A stretch of DNA of 28,239 bases from an uncultured Collinsella sp. (GCA_902464175.1 CABQHZ010000014.1:1-28239), one strand, 5' to 3'; shown: positions 14,111 through 22,958, counted from the stretch's first letter. The notes: generated from the sequence alone by a model not told the origin. Numbers and translations: made by a program.

Positions 14111-14139
14111 ACAATCAGTTTGCTTTTCAAACCGATTGT
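14111..14139. repeat. Hairpin in the peptidase/DUF559 divergent region
   Basis: ACAATC-A-GTTTG (14111-14122) pairs with CAAAC-C-GATTGT (14128-14139) with one mismatch and a 5-nt loop. It lies 11-39 nt upstream of the peptidase start and could affect its leader, or be an operator for the divergent genes. Confidence 0.5.
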
Positions 14140-14239
14140 AAGCCTCCCGAGAGGTCCGCGACGCGTACGTGGCAGTATTTACCGTTCGCAGGCCGAGCCA
14201 TCGCGTTTGCCGTCCGAGCGGGTTCACAAACGACGCAGT

Positions 14240-14251
14240 GGGTACGTACCC
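14240..14251. promoter_or_regulatory. Perfect 12-bp palindrome at the start of the second DUF559-like gene
   Basis: GGGTACGTACCC ends 3 nt before the ATG at 14255 and occupies the place of the ribosome binding site. It could be an operator or a stem that hides the start. No Shine-Dalgarno sequence is otherwise visible. Confidence 0.4.
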
Positions 14252-14254
14252 TTC

Positions 14255-15304
14255 ATGGACGACATGCTCTGCGACATATCTGCCTTTCGGTATCACCGGA
14301 TACCTCCACAGGTCTTGGCGATAATGCCGGACCTGCCCGATTCTGTGGACGATCCGCGCAGGGAGCGCCTTTGCGAGCATCCACTCGTCGCGCATTTCCT
14401 GCGCACCCCGTTACACGTGTTGGCCCAGGGCGGCTGCGGGCGTAAGGGCGATCGTATTGTCAGGCATGTTTGGAACGGGGCGAGGCCGTTTGGCTCCGTG
14501 CAGCAGACAGAGTTTGGCCTCGATGTTGCGTCTCCGCTCTTTACCCTGCTGACCCTGGCCCCCTCGGTCTCAAATGAGCGTCTGATCATGTGCATGTATG
14601 AGATATGCGGTACCTTTGCTGTGTGCAAGATTGCGCCTCAGGTTAAGTCGGCACTGGTGCAGGCGTATGGGGATCAGTGGGGTGACGCGCGGTTGGGCTG
14701 GGAAAACGTAAAAGATATCGCTGGGAATCCAACGGACTTATGGAAACGACCTGCCTTGATCGAGCTCTCTGAGCTTGCAGAGTACGTCGATAAGATCCGA
14801 GGGCTCCGCGGCGCTAAATCGTTCACACGTGCCGCTAAATGCATTACGGGAGTGGCGGCATCGCCGCTCGAGGTCCAGGCTTCGATGCTGTTTGGCCTTA
14901 CGAGGCTGCGCGGCGGCGAAGGACTGCGCCTTACCAATAACGTTGAGATTCGTATGACGCGCAGCGCCCGCCTGATTTCGGGGCTTGATAGGCGCTATGC
15001 CGATATCCTGCTGTCAAATGAGGACGGCAGCCGAGAGTGCCTGGTTGAATGTCAAGGTAAATCCATTCACGGATCCATAGAATCCAAGATCTCGGACTCA
15101 GATCGAACAACGGCCCTGCAAGCGATGGGATATCCTGTCGTTCTGTTGACCTATGGTCAGCTGGCCGACTCCGATGCCTTCCGCGTGGTAATGGAGCTCA
15201 TCATGTCCTATCTCGATGCGCCGTTGAAGGACAAGACGCCGCGGCAGCAGGAGCTCGAACGGCGGCTTCGTGAGGAGATTTTCATCGATTGGGCGAGAAT
15301 GTAG
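14255..15304 (+). CDS. Orphan AbiEi-like/DUF559-type protein, copy 2
   Basis: 349 residues from the ATG at 14255, chosen because the DISAFRYHRIPPQ start lines up with the SHATARAVYQ start of the copy at 4821-6029. The frame is open upstream but antisense to the peptidase gene. Shared features with copy 1 are LHVLAQGGCGRK (IHVLTYSNNARR), MYEICGTFAV (FEICGSYAL), ASPLEVQASMLFGL (SPLETAFVMML) and the C-terminal block DRRYADILL, CLVECQGKSIHGS, SDRTTALQAMGYPVVLLT. The last resembles DUF559 with Glu-x-Gln-x-Lys in the motif. The function is unknown; nuclease-like fold and AbiEi ancestry are inferred. No partner toxin is adjacent and the flanks lack the ~28-nt repeats of copy 1. Confidence 0.72.
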   Translation: MDDMLCDISAFRYHRIPPQVLAIMPDLPDSVDDPRRERLCEHPLVAHFLRTPLHVLAQGGCGRKGDRIVRHVWNGARPFGSVQQTEFGLDVASPLFTLLTLAPSVSNERLIMCMYEICGTFAVCKIAPQVKSALVQAYGDQWGDARLGWENVKDIAGNPTDLWKRPALIELSELAEYVDKIRGLRGAKSFTRAAKCITGVAASPLEVQASMLFGLTRLRGGEGLRLTNNVEIRMTRSARLISGLDRRYADILLSNEDGSRECLVECQGKSIHGSIESKISDSDRTTALQAMGYPVVLLTYGQLADSDAFRVVMELIMSYLDAPLKDKTPRQQELERRLREEIFIDWARM

Positions 15305-15653
15305 CCCCGCGGGCGCAAAACGGTCGTGCGAGCTAGAGTTTTTGGTCGAAAAAAAGGCATCAAGTTCGCCTTGGAGAGGCCTTAAAAATGTTATCTAGAA
15401 TAAGTTGTTTCGGAAAATAGACAGTCAACTTACATTTGGCACATAGAGATCGATTTTTACCTACTAAAGTCCCTGATAAAGCTGTTTATCAAAGCGGGTG
15501 CGCTGAGTGATTTGGGTCTTACCGTCGATTATCCGAAAAAACTTGTTATGGGTATCATTTTAAAGTCGTCCGGAGCAACGAAATCGGCCCCCGTTTCATG
15601 AAAACGGGGGCCGAATGGGCTTCGTGGCCTGTCTGACAGGATTGGCGCCGGCG
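15305..15653. other. 349-nt convergent intergenic region
   Basis: No gene seen. It contains an AT-rich stretch (15370-15560), a perfect TGATAAA-GCTG-TTTATCA dyad at 15474-15491, and the serA terminator hairpin at 15584-15614. It separates the ends of the second DUF559-like gene and serA. Confidence 0.5.
15584..15614 (-). terminator. Strong hairpin terminator after serA
   Basis: TCGGCCCCCGTTT (15584-15596) and its exact complement (15602-15614) form a 13-bp stem with a 5-nt loop. On the minus strand it is followed by TTTCGTT, a weak U-tract. It lies about 40 nt after the serA stop and probably ends the serC-serA transcript. Confidence 0.75.
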
Positions 15654-16817
15654 CTATTTAATCACGCGCACGCGATACATCGACGGAATCTGCTTAAGCG
15701 CCTCGATCGTGCTGCTGTTCAGGTGCTCGTCCGTGTCGAACATGGTGTAGGCGTTCTCGCCGGCGGACTCGTTGGTCATGCGCTGCACGTTGGCGTTGTC
15801 CTTGGCAAGGATTGCTGTGATCTGGCCGATCATGTTGGGCACGTTGGCGTGCAGACAGGCGATGCGGCTCGCGGCGCGCGCCTTGCCCATGCTGCAGGCG
15901 GGGTAGTTGACGCTGTGCGCGATGTTGCCGTTCTCCAGGTAATCCTTGAGCTCGCTGATGGCCATGTCGGCACAGTTGGCCTCGGCCTCGCCGGTACCGG
16001 CGCCCGAGTGCGTGGTGATAAACGTATTGGGCATCTTGACGGTCTTGGGCGTGGCAAAGTCGCAGCTAAACCAGCTGAGCTTGCCCTCGCGCAGGGCGGC
16101 GTCGACGGCGTCCTCGTCAATGATGGTCTCGCGCGCGTAGTTGATGAGCACGGCGCCCGGGGCCAGGAGGTTGATCTGCTCGGTGCTGATCATGCCGATG
16201 GTGTCGGCCTTGCTGGGCACGTGCACGGTGAGGTAATCGCAGCCGCGGCAGAGGTCCTCGGGCGTGCCCACGCGCTGCACCTCGCGGCTCAGCACCCACG
16301 CGTGTTCGACGGAAATGAACGGATCGTAGCCGTAGACGTCCATGCCCAGGTCGACGCAGGCGTTGGCGACCTTGGAGCCTACGTTGCCCAGACCGATGAC
16401 GCCGATGCGCTTGCCCTTGAGCTCGCGGCCCACAAAGGCCTTCTTGGCTTTTTCGGCATCGACCTGGATTTCGGGGTCGTCGGCGTTGTCACGCACCCAG
16501 TTCATCGACTGCACCACGCCGCGGCTCGAGAGCACCAGCATGCCCAGGACGAGCTCCTTGACGGCGTTGCTGTTGGCACCGGGGGAGTTAAAGACGACGA
16601 CGCCCTTCTTGGCGTACTCCTCGACGGGAATGTTGTTGACGCCGGCGCCGCAGCGGGCGATGGCGCGGATGCCCTCGGGCAGCTCGTAGCCGTGCAGGTC
16701 GGTGGAGCGCATCAGGATGGCGTCGGCCTCCTCGGCGGTGCCCACAAACTCGTAGCCCTCGCCAAACTCGACTTTGCCGTCTTTAGTGATGTCGTCGATG
16801 GTCTTAATCTTACGCAT
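15654..16817 (-). CDS. serA: D-3-phosphoglycerate dehydrogenase (short, ACT-containing)
   Basis: 387 residues, the short SerA form common in gut anaerobes. The NAD-binding Rossmann fold has GLGNVG at 142-147. The substrate-binding and catalytic Arg229 is in NYARETIID, and the proposed catalytic His270 is in THSGAGTGEAE. A C-terminal ACT domain begins near RIACLHANVPNMIGQITAIL (about 308) and could give serine feedback. It oxidises 3-phosphoglycerate to 3-phosphohydroxypyruvate, the first step of serine synthesis. AAGGAG lies 7 nt before the ATG. serC lies 72 nt upstream on the same strand, so both are one operon. Odd point: where relatives have a catalytic Glu (DFPxxE), this protein reads CDFATPKTV. 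Confidence 0.93.
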   Translation of the reverse strand: MRKIKTIDDITKDGKVEFGEGYEFVGTAEEADAILMRSTDLHGYELPEGIRAIARCGAGVNNIPVEEYAKKGVVVFNSPGANSNAVKELVLGMLVLSSRGVVQSMNWVRDNADDPEIQVDAEKAKKAFVGRELKGKRIGVIGLGNVGSKVANACVDLGMDVYGYDPFISVEHAWVLSREVQRVGTPEDLCRGCDYLTVHVPSKADTIGMISTEQINLLAPGAVLINYARETIIDEDAVDAALREGKLSWFSCDFATPKTVKMPNTFITTHSGAGTGEAEANCADMAISELKDYLENGNIAHSVNYPACSMGKARAASRIACLHANVPNMIGQITAILAKDNANVQRMTNESAGENAYTMFDTDEHLNSSTIEALKQIPSMYRVRVIK

Positions 16818-16889
16818 GGAAAAACTCCTTAGCAGGTTTTGATCTAAGCAGGGTGGTTTGAAGTGGCTGGTCGGCCCGCGGGTTGCGGG

Positions 16890-18014
<1,125 letters not shown>

Positions 18015-18143
18015 CTTCTAGTTCCCCCTCGTAGTCGTTTGAACGTTCGGGATACTTTAGCACAGTGGAGCGCCAGGCGCGACCGCATCACGGTAAAACT
18101 CGAGTGCGTCGCTATGATTTACAGGATGGTTACATGGGGGAGG

Positions 18144-18494
18144 CTACTTGAGTAGTTTGAATCTACTCAAAGGGTTCTTTCGATGGCCCTCGATTGCCAG
18201 GATGCTGATGTTTCGCTGCTCAACATCCACGTGGTAGTACACGCCGTAGTGCGTGCAAAAGAAGACCCTGCAGTCAATGGGCGGAAAGGCTGCCTGATAG
18301 TAGGGGTCGTATTCATCGACAAAATAAGGATGCTCGGCTAGAAAGTCGATGAGGTTGCCGATTCTGGCGTAGACTCGCTTCGAAGGAATCTCGGCATAGG
18401 CATAGAGTGCCTCGTCAGTCATGACAACATCAAAAGGCTCATCAAGTTCGTCGAGCTCTGAGTAGAACTCGACGTCTGCGTTATCCAATTTCAT
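18144..18494 (-). CDS. RelE/ParE-family toxin
   Basis: 116 residues. The start at 18494 is chosen because it overlaps the antitoxin stop by 14 nt (classic toxin-antitoxin coupling); an in-frame ATG at 18551 would overlap the antitoxin much further. The family core is visible in DVVMTDEALYAYAEI, ARIGNLIDFLAEHPYFVDEYDP and VFFCTHYGVYYHVDVEQ, ending ISILAIEGHRKNPLSRF, where the conserved R-x-NP matches the last strand of RelE/ParE folds. A 25-residue acidic N-terminal extension is unusual. Members cut mRNA on the ribosome or block gyrase; which applies here is not clear. The reading frame is intact although its antitoxin appears frameshifted. Confidence 0.8.
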   Translation of the reverse strand: MKLDNADVEFYSELDELDEPFDVVMTDEALYAYAEIPSKRVYARIGNLIDFLAEHPYFVDEYDPYYQAAFPPIDCRVFFCTHYGVYYHVDVEQRNISILAIEGHRKNPLSRFKLLK

Positions 18495-18742
18495 GGCGAG
18501 CTGCCCTGATGCGATCTGCATCTGCCTTGGCCTGTTTCCAAGGCCGCACACGACCGTTCACTAAGTCGTCGTAGCCACGCGTGATGGCTCGCTGAATGCG
18601 TTCTTCGCGCTCCTGAATGGCGGATGGCGCGCGCGTCTGCTCGTCATAGGCCTCGGCATCCATGACGACAAGCGATGCCGACCCGTTTTTTGGTTAGGTA
18701 GACGGGCTGCACGGCCGCATTGGCATTGAGTTCTACGTGCAC
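18481..18742 (-). pseudogene. Phd/YefM-type antitoxin, frameshifted at an A6 run
   Basis: The downstream part, 60 residues from an ATG at 18663, has VVMDAEAYDEQTRAPSAIQE and ends RPWKQAKADADRIRAARHEI. The family's preceding strand reads VQPVYLTK and is encoded in a different frame just upstream. Removing one A from the six-A run (plus-strand T run 18686-18691) would join the two as PVYLTKNGSASLVVMDAEAY, a clear Phd/YefM N-terminal pattern. So the gene carries a one-base frameshift, a programmed slip site, or a sequencing error. The N-terminus beyond residue ~18 upstream merges into a DUF4268 fragment on the other strand. The downstream piece may still be made from its own ATG but would lack the DNA-binding domain. 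Confidence 0.75.
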
Positions 18743-18967
18743 GACGACAAGGAAATCGGCCACAAGGCTATCGACAATGCCGCCCTGTTCGAGGAACGCC
18801 TCGGCCTTTCCGCCACGCCCTTCGACGCCAAGAAGGCGTCGGGCCTTCGCTTCTACAAGGACGGCTGCAAGATCAAGGACAACGTGGCCGCTTGGCCCGG
18901 CTTCATCGACCAACAACTTGAATGGGCACTCACTATGAGGCGGGTCATCGGCGAGCTGGGGCTTTAG
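18698..18967 (+). pseudogene. C-terminal fragment of a DUF4268 protein
   Basis: The frame is open from 18698 (after a TAG at 18695) with no proper start codon. It reads GIEFYVHDDKEIGHKAIDN, LFEERLGLSATPFDAKKASG, and then WPGFIDQQLEWALTMRRVIGEL, ending at 18967. This matches the end of DUF4268 proteins, in which an xVEhYh strand is followed by a long helix and a KxSxI strand. DUF4268 proteins are often near restriction or mobile genes. The N-terminal majority is absent. The 5' end overlaps the antitoxin remnant on the opposite strand, marking a recombination junction near 18700-18715. Confidence 0.65.
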
Positions 18968-18970
18968 CCG

Positions 18971-19140
18971 CTACCCGCGTCCCATGCCGAAGATGTTCGC
19001 ATCGCCATTTGCGCCGGTCCCAGGCGTCTTCGGCACAGCCGAGGGTGCCTTCATTTGCGGTTCTTCTTCCGCTGGTGCGTCTACCGGCTCACCAAGCGCC
19101 TGGAAGTGCTTGGTAACGGCGAGCAGGCGCTCGTCGGGGG
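18971..19140 (-). pseudogene. Possible 3' fragment of an unidentified gene
   Basis: On the minus strand a coding-like, high-GC stretch reads APDERLLAVTKHFQALGEPV, then a Pro/Ala/Glu-rich linker and ends in DANIFGMGRG. No family was recognised. Upstream of about 19140 the composition turns AT-rich and the frame runs into the palindrome at 19176-19219, so the 5' part of the gene appears lost. It could also be a chance open frame; the codon composition is the only support. Confidence 0.35.
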
Positions 19141-19175
19141 CAACAATCCTTTGATTTTTACGGTCACAGCCTAAT

Positions 19176-19219
19176 ACTGACCGCTCGCATTTGTTGCTCA
19201 ACAAATGCGAGCGGTCAGT
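19176..19219. repeat. 44-bp palindrome (21-bp perfect arms) upstream of the helicase gene
   Basis: The arm 19176-19196 starts ACTGACCGCTCGCATTTGTT. It is the exact reverse complement of 19199-19219, with only 2 nt (CT) between. It ends 39 nt before the helicase ATG at 19259. In DNA it could extrude as a cruciform; in RNA it would be a very stable stem ahead of the ribosome binding site. There is no T-run after it. It may be a regulator site, a recombination or attachment site, or a transcription stop for the fragmentary region to its left. Confidence 0.9.
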
Positions 19220-19258
19220 GGGCTAAGTTGAAGCAGTATTTGGTTGAAGGAGGAGATA

Positions 19259-22200
19259 ATGGCAGAGCGCTATAACGGTAATGGGTTTGCCCTTGGTAAT
19301 AGAATCGACGAGCTTCTGGAGGGCTGTTCACAACCATCCATCTATGCTTTTTGCGGACTGACCTCTCGTCTTGCCAAAACCCTGGCATGCAATGAGTATT
19401 CAATTCCCGGCGTCGTTGCTGACGAATCAGCCCCGTTCTTTTCTCCGTCCGAATTTGCTCGGCAAAAGAGGATGGCTGTGGCTCAGATTCTTTCGGCAGA
19501 TGGTCCAGTCTTGATGCTGTTTGAGCAGCTTCTTGAGCTGCGCGGGACGATTAAGGAACTGTTCGATGGCAAGATCGTTGTTGTGCGGAACAACCTGTTC
19601 CTTGATGGCGAGGGCGTTCCTTCTCCTGTTGATCCGGATCTGCTCAATGACTTTGAGTCATCTTTTGACGATATGACGCCCGATACGACGGGGCTTTCTA
19701 AGTACTATGCCAAGTCGGTAAAGGTTGGAAATGCGCATCTTGTAACGCCGATTATTCCCGATGAGTTTTCTGAGTGGGAAGTCATCGATCTGTTTGACCG
19801 TGCTTCTTTTGCGCTGGGTGATGCTTCGGCAATTTCTGAGGGCGTCGTCCCTGTTTCGTCGACTGCGTTTTTGGAATGCCGTCTAGGCTTGCTAGATGGC
19901 ACGGCTGGCCCTGCTTGTGTTTTGGTGAACGCTCGGGAACTTGAGAGCTATAGGTCCGCTCTAGAGGCGGTCGCTTCTGTTGCCCATGTGCTGGGTCTAT
20001 CCGTTTCCTTTGTGGCACAGCAAGACCAAGAGGAAAAGGTCGAGGAGTCGGGTCGCCTGCTTTCGGTGCTTCAGCATTACTGGGGCAGGGACGCCTCGTT
20101 TAGGAATCTTCGTTTTTACAAGAATCCCGACTTTGACAACGAGATGGAAACGGTGTCTCAGGGTGCTATCTCTGAGTTTGTCGTAAAGCAGGCCGAGGCT
20201 GCCCATGCGGGCTCCGTCGATTACAGGAATGTGTTTGTAACGGCGCCCACGGGTGCGGGCAAGTCCATTCTGTTCCAGATTCCGGCGCTGTATCTTGCTC
20301 GGAAATATCAGCTGGTCACGCTGGTTATTGAGCCGCTGAAGGCCCTAATGATCGACCAGGTCGCTAACTTGCGGAAACGTGGCGTTAAGAATGTCGTTGC
20401 CATTAACTCGGACATTCCCTATGGCGAGCGTCTTGAATCCCTTGACCGCGTTAAAAGCGGCGAGGCCTCCATCATCTACCTGTCTCCGGAACTCTTGCTG
20501 GAGTCCTCGATCCAGGCAATTCTCAACGGCCGCGAGCTCGGTCTTGTCATCATTGACGAGGTCCACACAGTTACCTCTTGGGGTAAAGATTTCCGCCCGG
20601 ACTACTGGTATCTGGGACCGTATCTGTCTAAGCTCCGCAAAAACGGTATGAGCTTTCCGATCTTCTGCCTTACCGCCACGGCTGTCTACGGCGGGCGCGA
20701 TGATGTCGTTTCGCATACGGTTGCCGACCTGGAGCTTGGCAACTGCAAGACGTTCCTGGGCAACCCTCGTCGTAACGACATCTCCTTCGATATTGTCTGG
20801 AGAAGTAAAAGCGAGCTGCCCGGTCCCATCGAAGAGGTAAAAACCGACCTCGCCGAGCAGTGGATTGATAAGGCTGTGCGCGACAACCGCCATGCCATTG
20901 TCTATTGCCCATATCAGAGTCATGTCAATGCGATCATCGATCAACGCAGCGTTTCTAATTCCAAGGTCTTGGGCTATCACGGCGGCAAAGATGCCGCGTA
21001 CAAGAAGATCGTTCAAGACGCGTTTGCGTCGGGCAGCTGCAGGGTGCTTGTGAGCACCAAGGCGTTTGGCATGGGCATCGATATCGATGACATCGATGCC
21101 GTGTACCACTATGCGCCGACAGGCAATCTATCCGACTATATTCAGGAAATTGGTCGTGGCGGTCGCAAGCGCGGTTTGGGGGCCAAGGCTTGCATCGACT
21201 TCTTTATGCAGGACGTTCGCTATTCCGAAACGCTGTATGCGCTCTCTAAGTTTAGCCAGTGGCAGCTTAAAGAGATCATGGCCAAGCTGTACGAGGTCTA
21301 TGCTTCTGCGCCGCAAAAAGACCGCAGCCAGAACTTCCTGGTATCGCCCAATACGTTCTCCTATTTGTTTACGAACGAGAAGGACGAGGACCGCAAGACC
21401 AATCGTGTTAAATCGGCCCTGATGATGATCTCGCGCGACCTTGAGGATAAGTTCAACTTCCCGGTTATTGTCGTGCGCCCCAAGGTGTCGTATACCAAGC
21501 AGTTTGTTTGCATTGAGCAAGCTGCCGAACGTAGTTTTACCACGTCCTACGGCAAGTATTTGCGAAAGATCAGCGAGGCTCATACGCGCTACGAGAATCG
21601 CGCGGGGCAGCATGCCGTCAAGATCTCGGACATGGGCGCAATCTATGAGCTCAACGTTGGCGACATGTGGGCCAACGAGTTTAGCGACCTGACCTTTGCC
21701 GATTTTAAGCGCCAGCTGTTCACGGGCAAGATTTGTTCGCCGACGGGGGAGCCCGCGCTTTCGAACCGCCTGGCGCTCGACATTAATTACTCCATGCCGT
21801 TTGATGAGGCGACGTCGACGCTGTCTGCATTTGCCGAGGCGCTGCACAAGACGTTTATGAGCTTGGCGCGTGAGGGCGATTTTTCGGAGAAGGAGTTTAC
21901 GAAAGAGCTCACCCATCAGCTTGAGGGGATGTCTCTGGAGGTTAAGAAGCCGTCTGCGCTGTTGAATGCGTTTGTCCGCCCGGTCGATAGTGGCGGGCAC
22001 TTTGGATCCGACCGGTCCTTTAAGTGCATCAAACGATTCAATAGGTCTTCGAGGAATACCTATAGCCGCGCGCAGGATGTTCGCTATGGCGTAATCGGGC
22101 GCGAGCTTCAGGCAGCCATGAGCAATCTGACCCAGACGCTTGGAAGGTTGCAGCCTCCCGAGGGTAGCAAGCATTGTAGACGCTATCTGGACAACAAGGC

Positions 22201-22948
22201 GCTTGACGCTCGCTATGCGCTGGCCGAGATCCTGGAGATTCTCAAGCTTGCCACGTACACGGTAAAGGGCGGCGACAATCCGGAAATCTTCATTCGTCTT
22301 AACGATGCTTCGAAGGTTAAGGCGCTCGCTTCGGACAGCAGGTATTCCAACGGCGTGTTGCGCGAGCTTAACGATCGTCACGAGTATTCGTCCAAGGTTA
22401 TTAGGGGCTTCTTCCGCTCCACGATGAGCGATTCCGAGCGATGGGACGTGGTCGAGGAGTACTTCCTGGGCAATGACGACTACGTTGCTCAGGTTTTGGG
22501 CATCGATGAGAAGCCTGCGGACGATTCTGCCAAGGCGGCTCCCAAGGTTAGACATGCAGTTGCTAAGCGGCCTACCGGCCTATCGACATCCGTCGTGGCT
22601 GAAGGGGCTTCCTATGAAGGCAAGCCGTATTTTCACGTGTGGAAGGACCTGCTCAACAGTTGTTCTGTGGGTAAGGAGATTACCGACATCCAAAAGTTGA
22701 AAGAGTTGGTCAAGAGCAGCAAGCTAGAGATGCCTCGCAAAGACGCGGTGGTCTGTATTGAGAGCACCGACTTTAAGCTGCATCCCGCCCTGCTGTGGAA
22801 GAAGAGCCGCGTAATGCTCTTTAGCGCTTCGCGCGCCGATGAGTTTGCGCATACCCAAGACATCGACTGGAAGTGCTTCATTCTGGGCCAGGGAGAGGGC
22901 ATAGAGGCGATTGCCGACGTAATTGCAAACGCTCCTAAACTTGCCTAA
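19259..22948 (+). CDS. Large RecQ-like DEVH-box helicase of unknown system
   Basis: 1229 residues from the ATG at 19259, preceded by AAGGAGG with 5-6 nt spacing (a TTG 15 nt upstream overlaps that site). Walker A is APTGAGKS at 329-336, and motif II is DEVH at 433-436. FCLTATA is motif III, AFGMGID is motif V, and QEIGRGGRK at 629-637 is motif VI. These place the core (about 300-660) in the RecQ superfamily 2 branch. The N-terminal ~300 residues (FCGLTSRLAKTLACNEYSIP and onward) and the C-terminal ~590 residues are not recognised; there is no HRDC domain or typical RecQ zinc Cys set. At twice the size of housekeeping RecQ it resembles accessory, defence-associated RecQ-like helicases (DpdF is one known example of that style), but no Dpd or other system genes are beside it. 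Confidence 0.85.
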   Translation: MAERYNGNGFALGNRIDELLEGCSQPSIYAFCGLTSRLAKTLACNEYSIPGVVADESAPFFSPSEFARQKRMAVAQILSADGPVLMLFEQLLELRGTIKELFDGKIVVVRNNLFLDGEGVPSPVDPDLLNDFESSFDDMTPDTTGLSKYYAKSVKVGNAHLVTPIIPDEFSEWEVIDLFDRASFALGDASAISEGVVPVSSTAFLECRLGLLDGTAGPACVLVNARELESYRSALEAVASVAHVLGLSVSFVAQQDQEEKVEESGRLLSVLQHYWGRDASFRNLRFYKNPDFDNEMETVSQGAISEFVVKQAEAAHAGSVDYRNVFVTAPTGAGKSILFQIPALYLARKYQLVTLVIEPLKALMIDQVANLRKRGVKNVVAINSDIPYGERLESLDRVKSGEASIIYLSPELLLESSIQAILNGRELGLVIIDEVHTVTSWGKDFRPDYWYLGPYLSKLRKNGMSFPIFCLTATAVYGGRDDVVSHTVADLELGNCKTFLGNPRRNDISFDIVWRSKSELPGPIEEVKTDLAEQWIDKAVRDNRHAIVYCPYQSHVNAIIDQRSVSNSKVLGYHGGKDAAYKKIVQDAFASGSCRVLVSTKAFGMGIDIDDIDAVYHYAPTGNLSDYIQEIGRGGRKRGLGAKACIDFFMQDVRYSETLYALSKFSQWQLKEIMAKLYEVYASAPQKDRSQNFLVSPNTFSYLFTNEKDEDRKTNRVKSALMMISRDLEDKFNFPVIVVRPKVSYTKQFVCIEQAAERSFTTSYGKYLRKISEAHTRYENRAGQHAVKISDMGAIYELNVGDMWANEFSDLTFADFKRQLFTGKICSPTGEPALSNRLALDINYSMPFDEATSTLSAFAEALHKTFMSLAREGDFSEKEFTKELTHQLEGMSLEVKKPSALLNAFVRPVDSGGHFGSDRSFKCIKRFNRSSRNTYSRAQDVRYGVIGRELQAAMSNLTQTLGRLQPPEGSKHCRRYLDNKALDARYALAEILEILKLATYTVKGGDNPEIFIRLNDASKVKALASDSRYSNGVLRELNDRHEYSSKVIRGFFRSTMSDSERWDVVEEYFLGNDDYVAQVLGIDEKPADDSAKAAPKVRHAVAKRPTGLSTSVVAEGASYEGKPYFHVWKDLLNSCSVGKEITDIQKLKELVKSSKLEMPRKDAVVCIESTDFKLHPALLWKKSRVMLFSASRADEFAHTQDIDWKCFILGQGEGIEAIADVIANAPKLA

Positions 22949-22958
22949 CTCTGCGAAT

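Noticed and set aside
13808..14254. Upstream extension of the second DUF559-like frame
   Set aside because: Runs antisense through the M20 peptidase; paralogue alignment starts at 14255.
15615..16832. Long open frame (about 405 codons) on the plus strand opposite serA
   Set aside because: Antisense shadow of serA; composition is Val/Gly/His/Ala-rich with no domain, and serA has all family motifs.
18494..18551. Longer toxin starting at 18551
   Set aside because: Adds 19 residues read from antitoxin DNA in another frame; the 14-nt overlap start at 18494 is the usual toxin-antitoxin arrangement.
19176..19219. Classical intrinsic terminator
   Set aside because: The stem is far longer than normal and no T-run follows on either strand, so I report it as a palindrome instead.
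20345..22555. Two long minus-strand open frames (254 and 475 codons) opposite the helicase
   Set aside because: Antisense to clear helicase motifs, no ribosome binding sites, and protein composition typical of reverse reading of high-GC genes.
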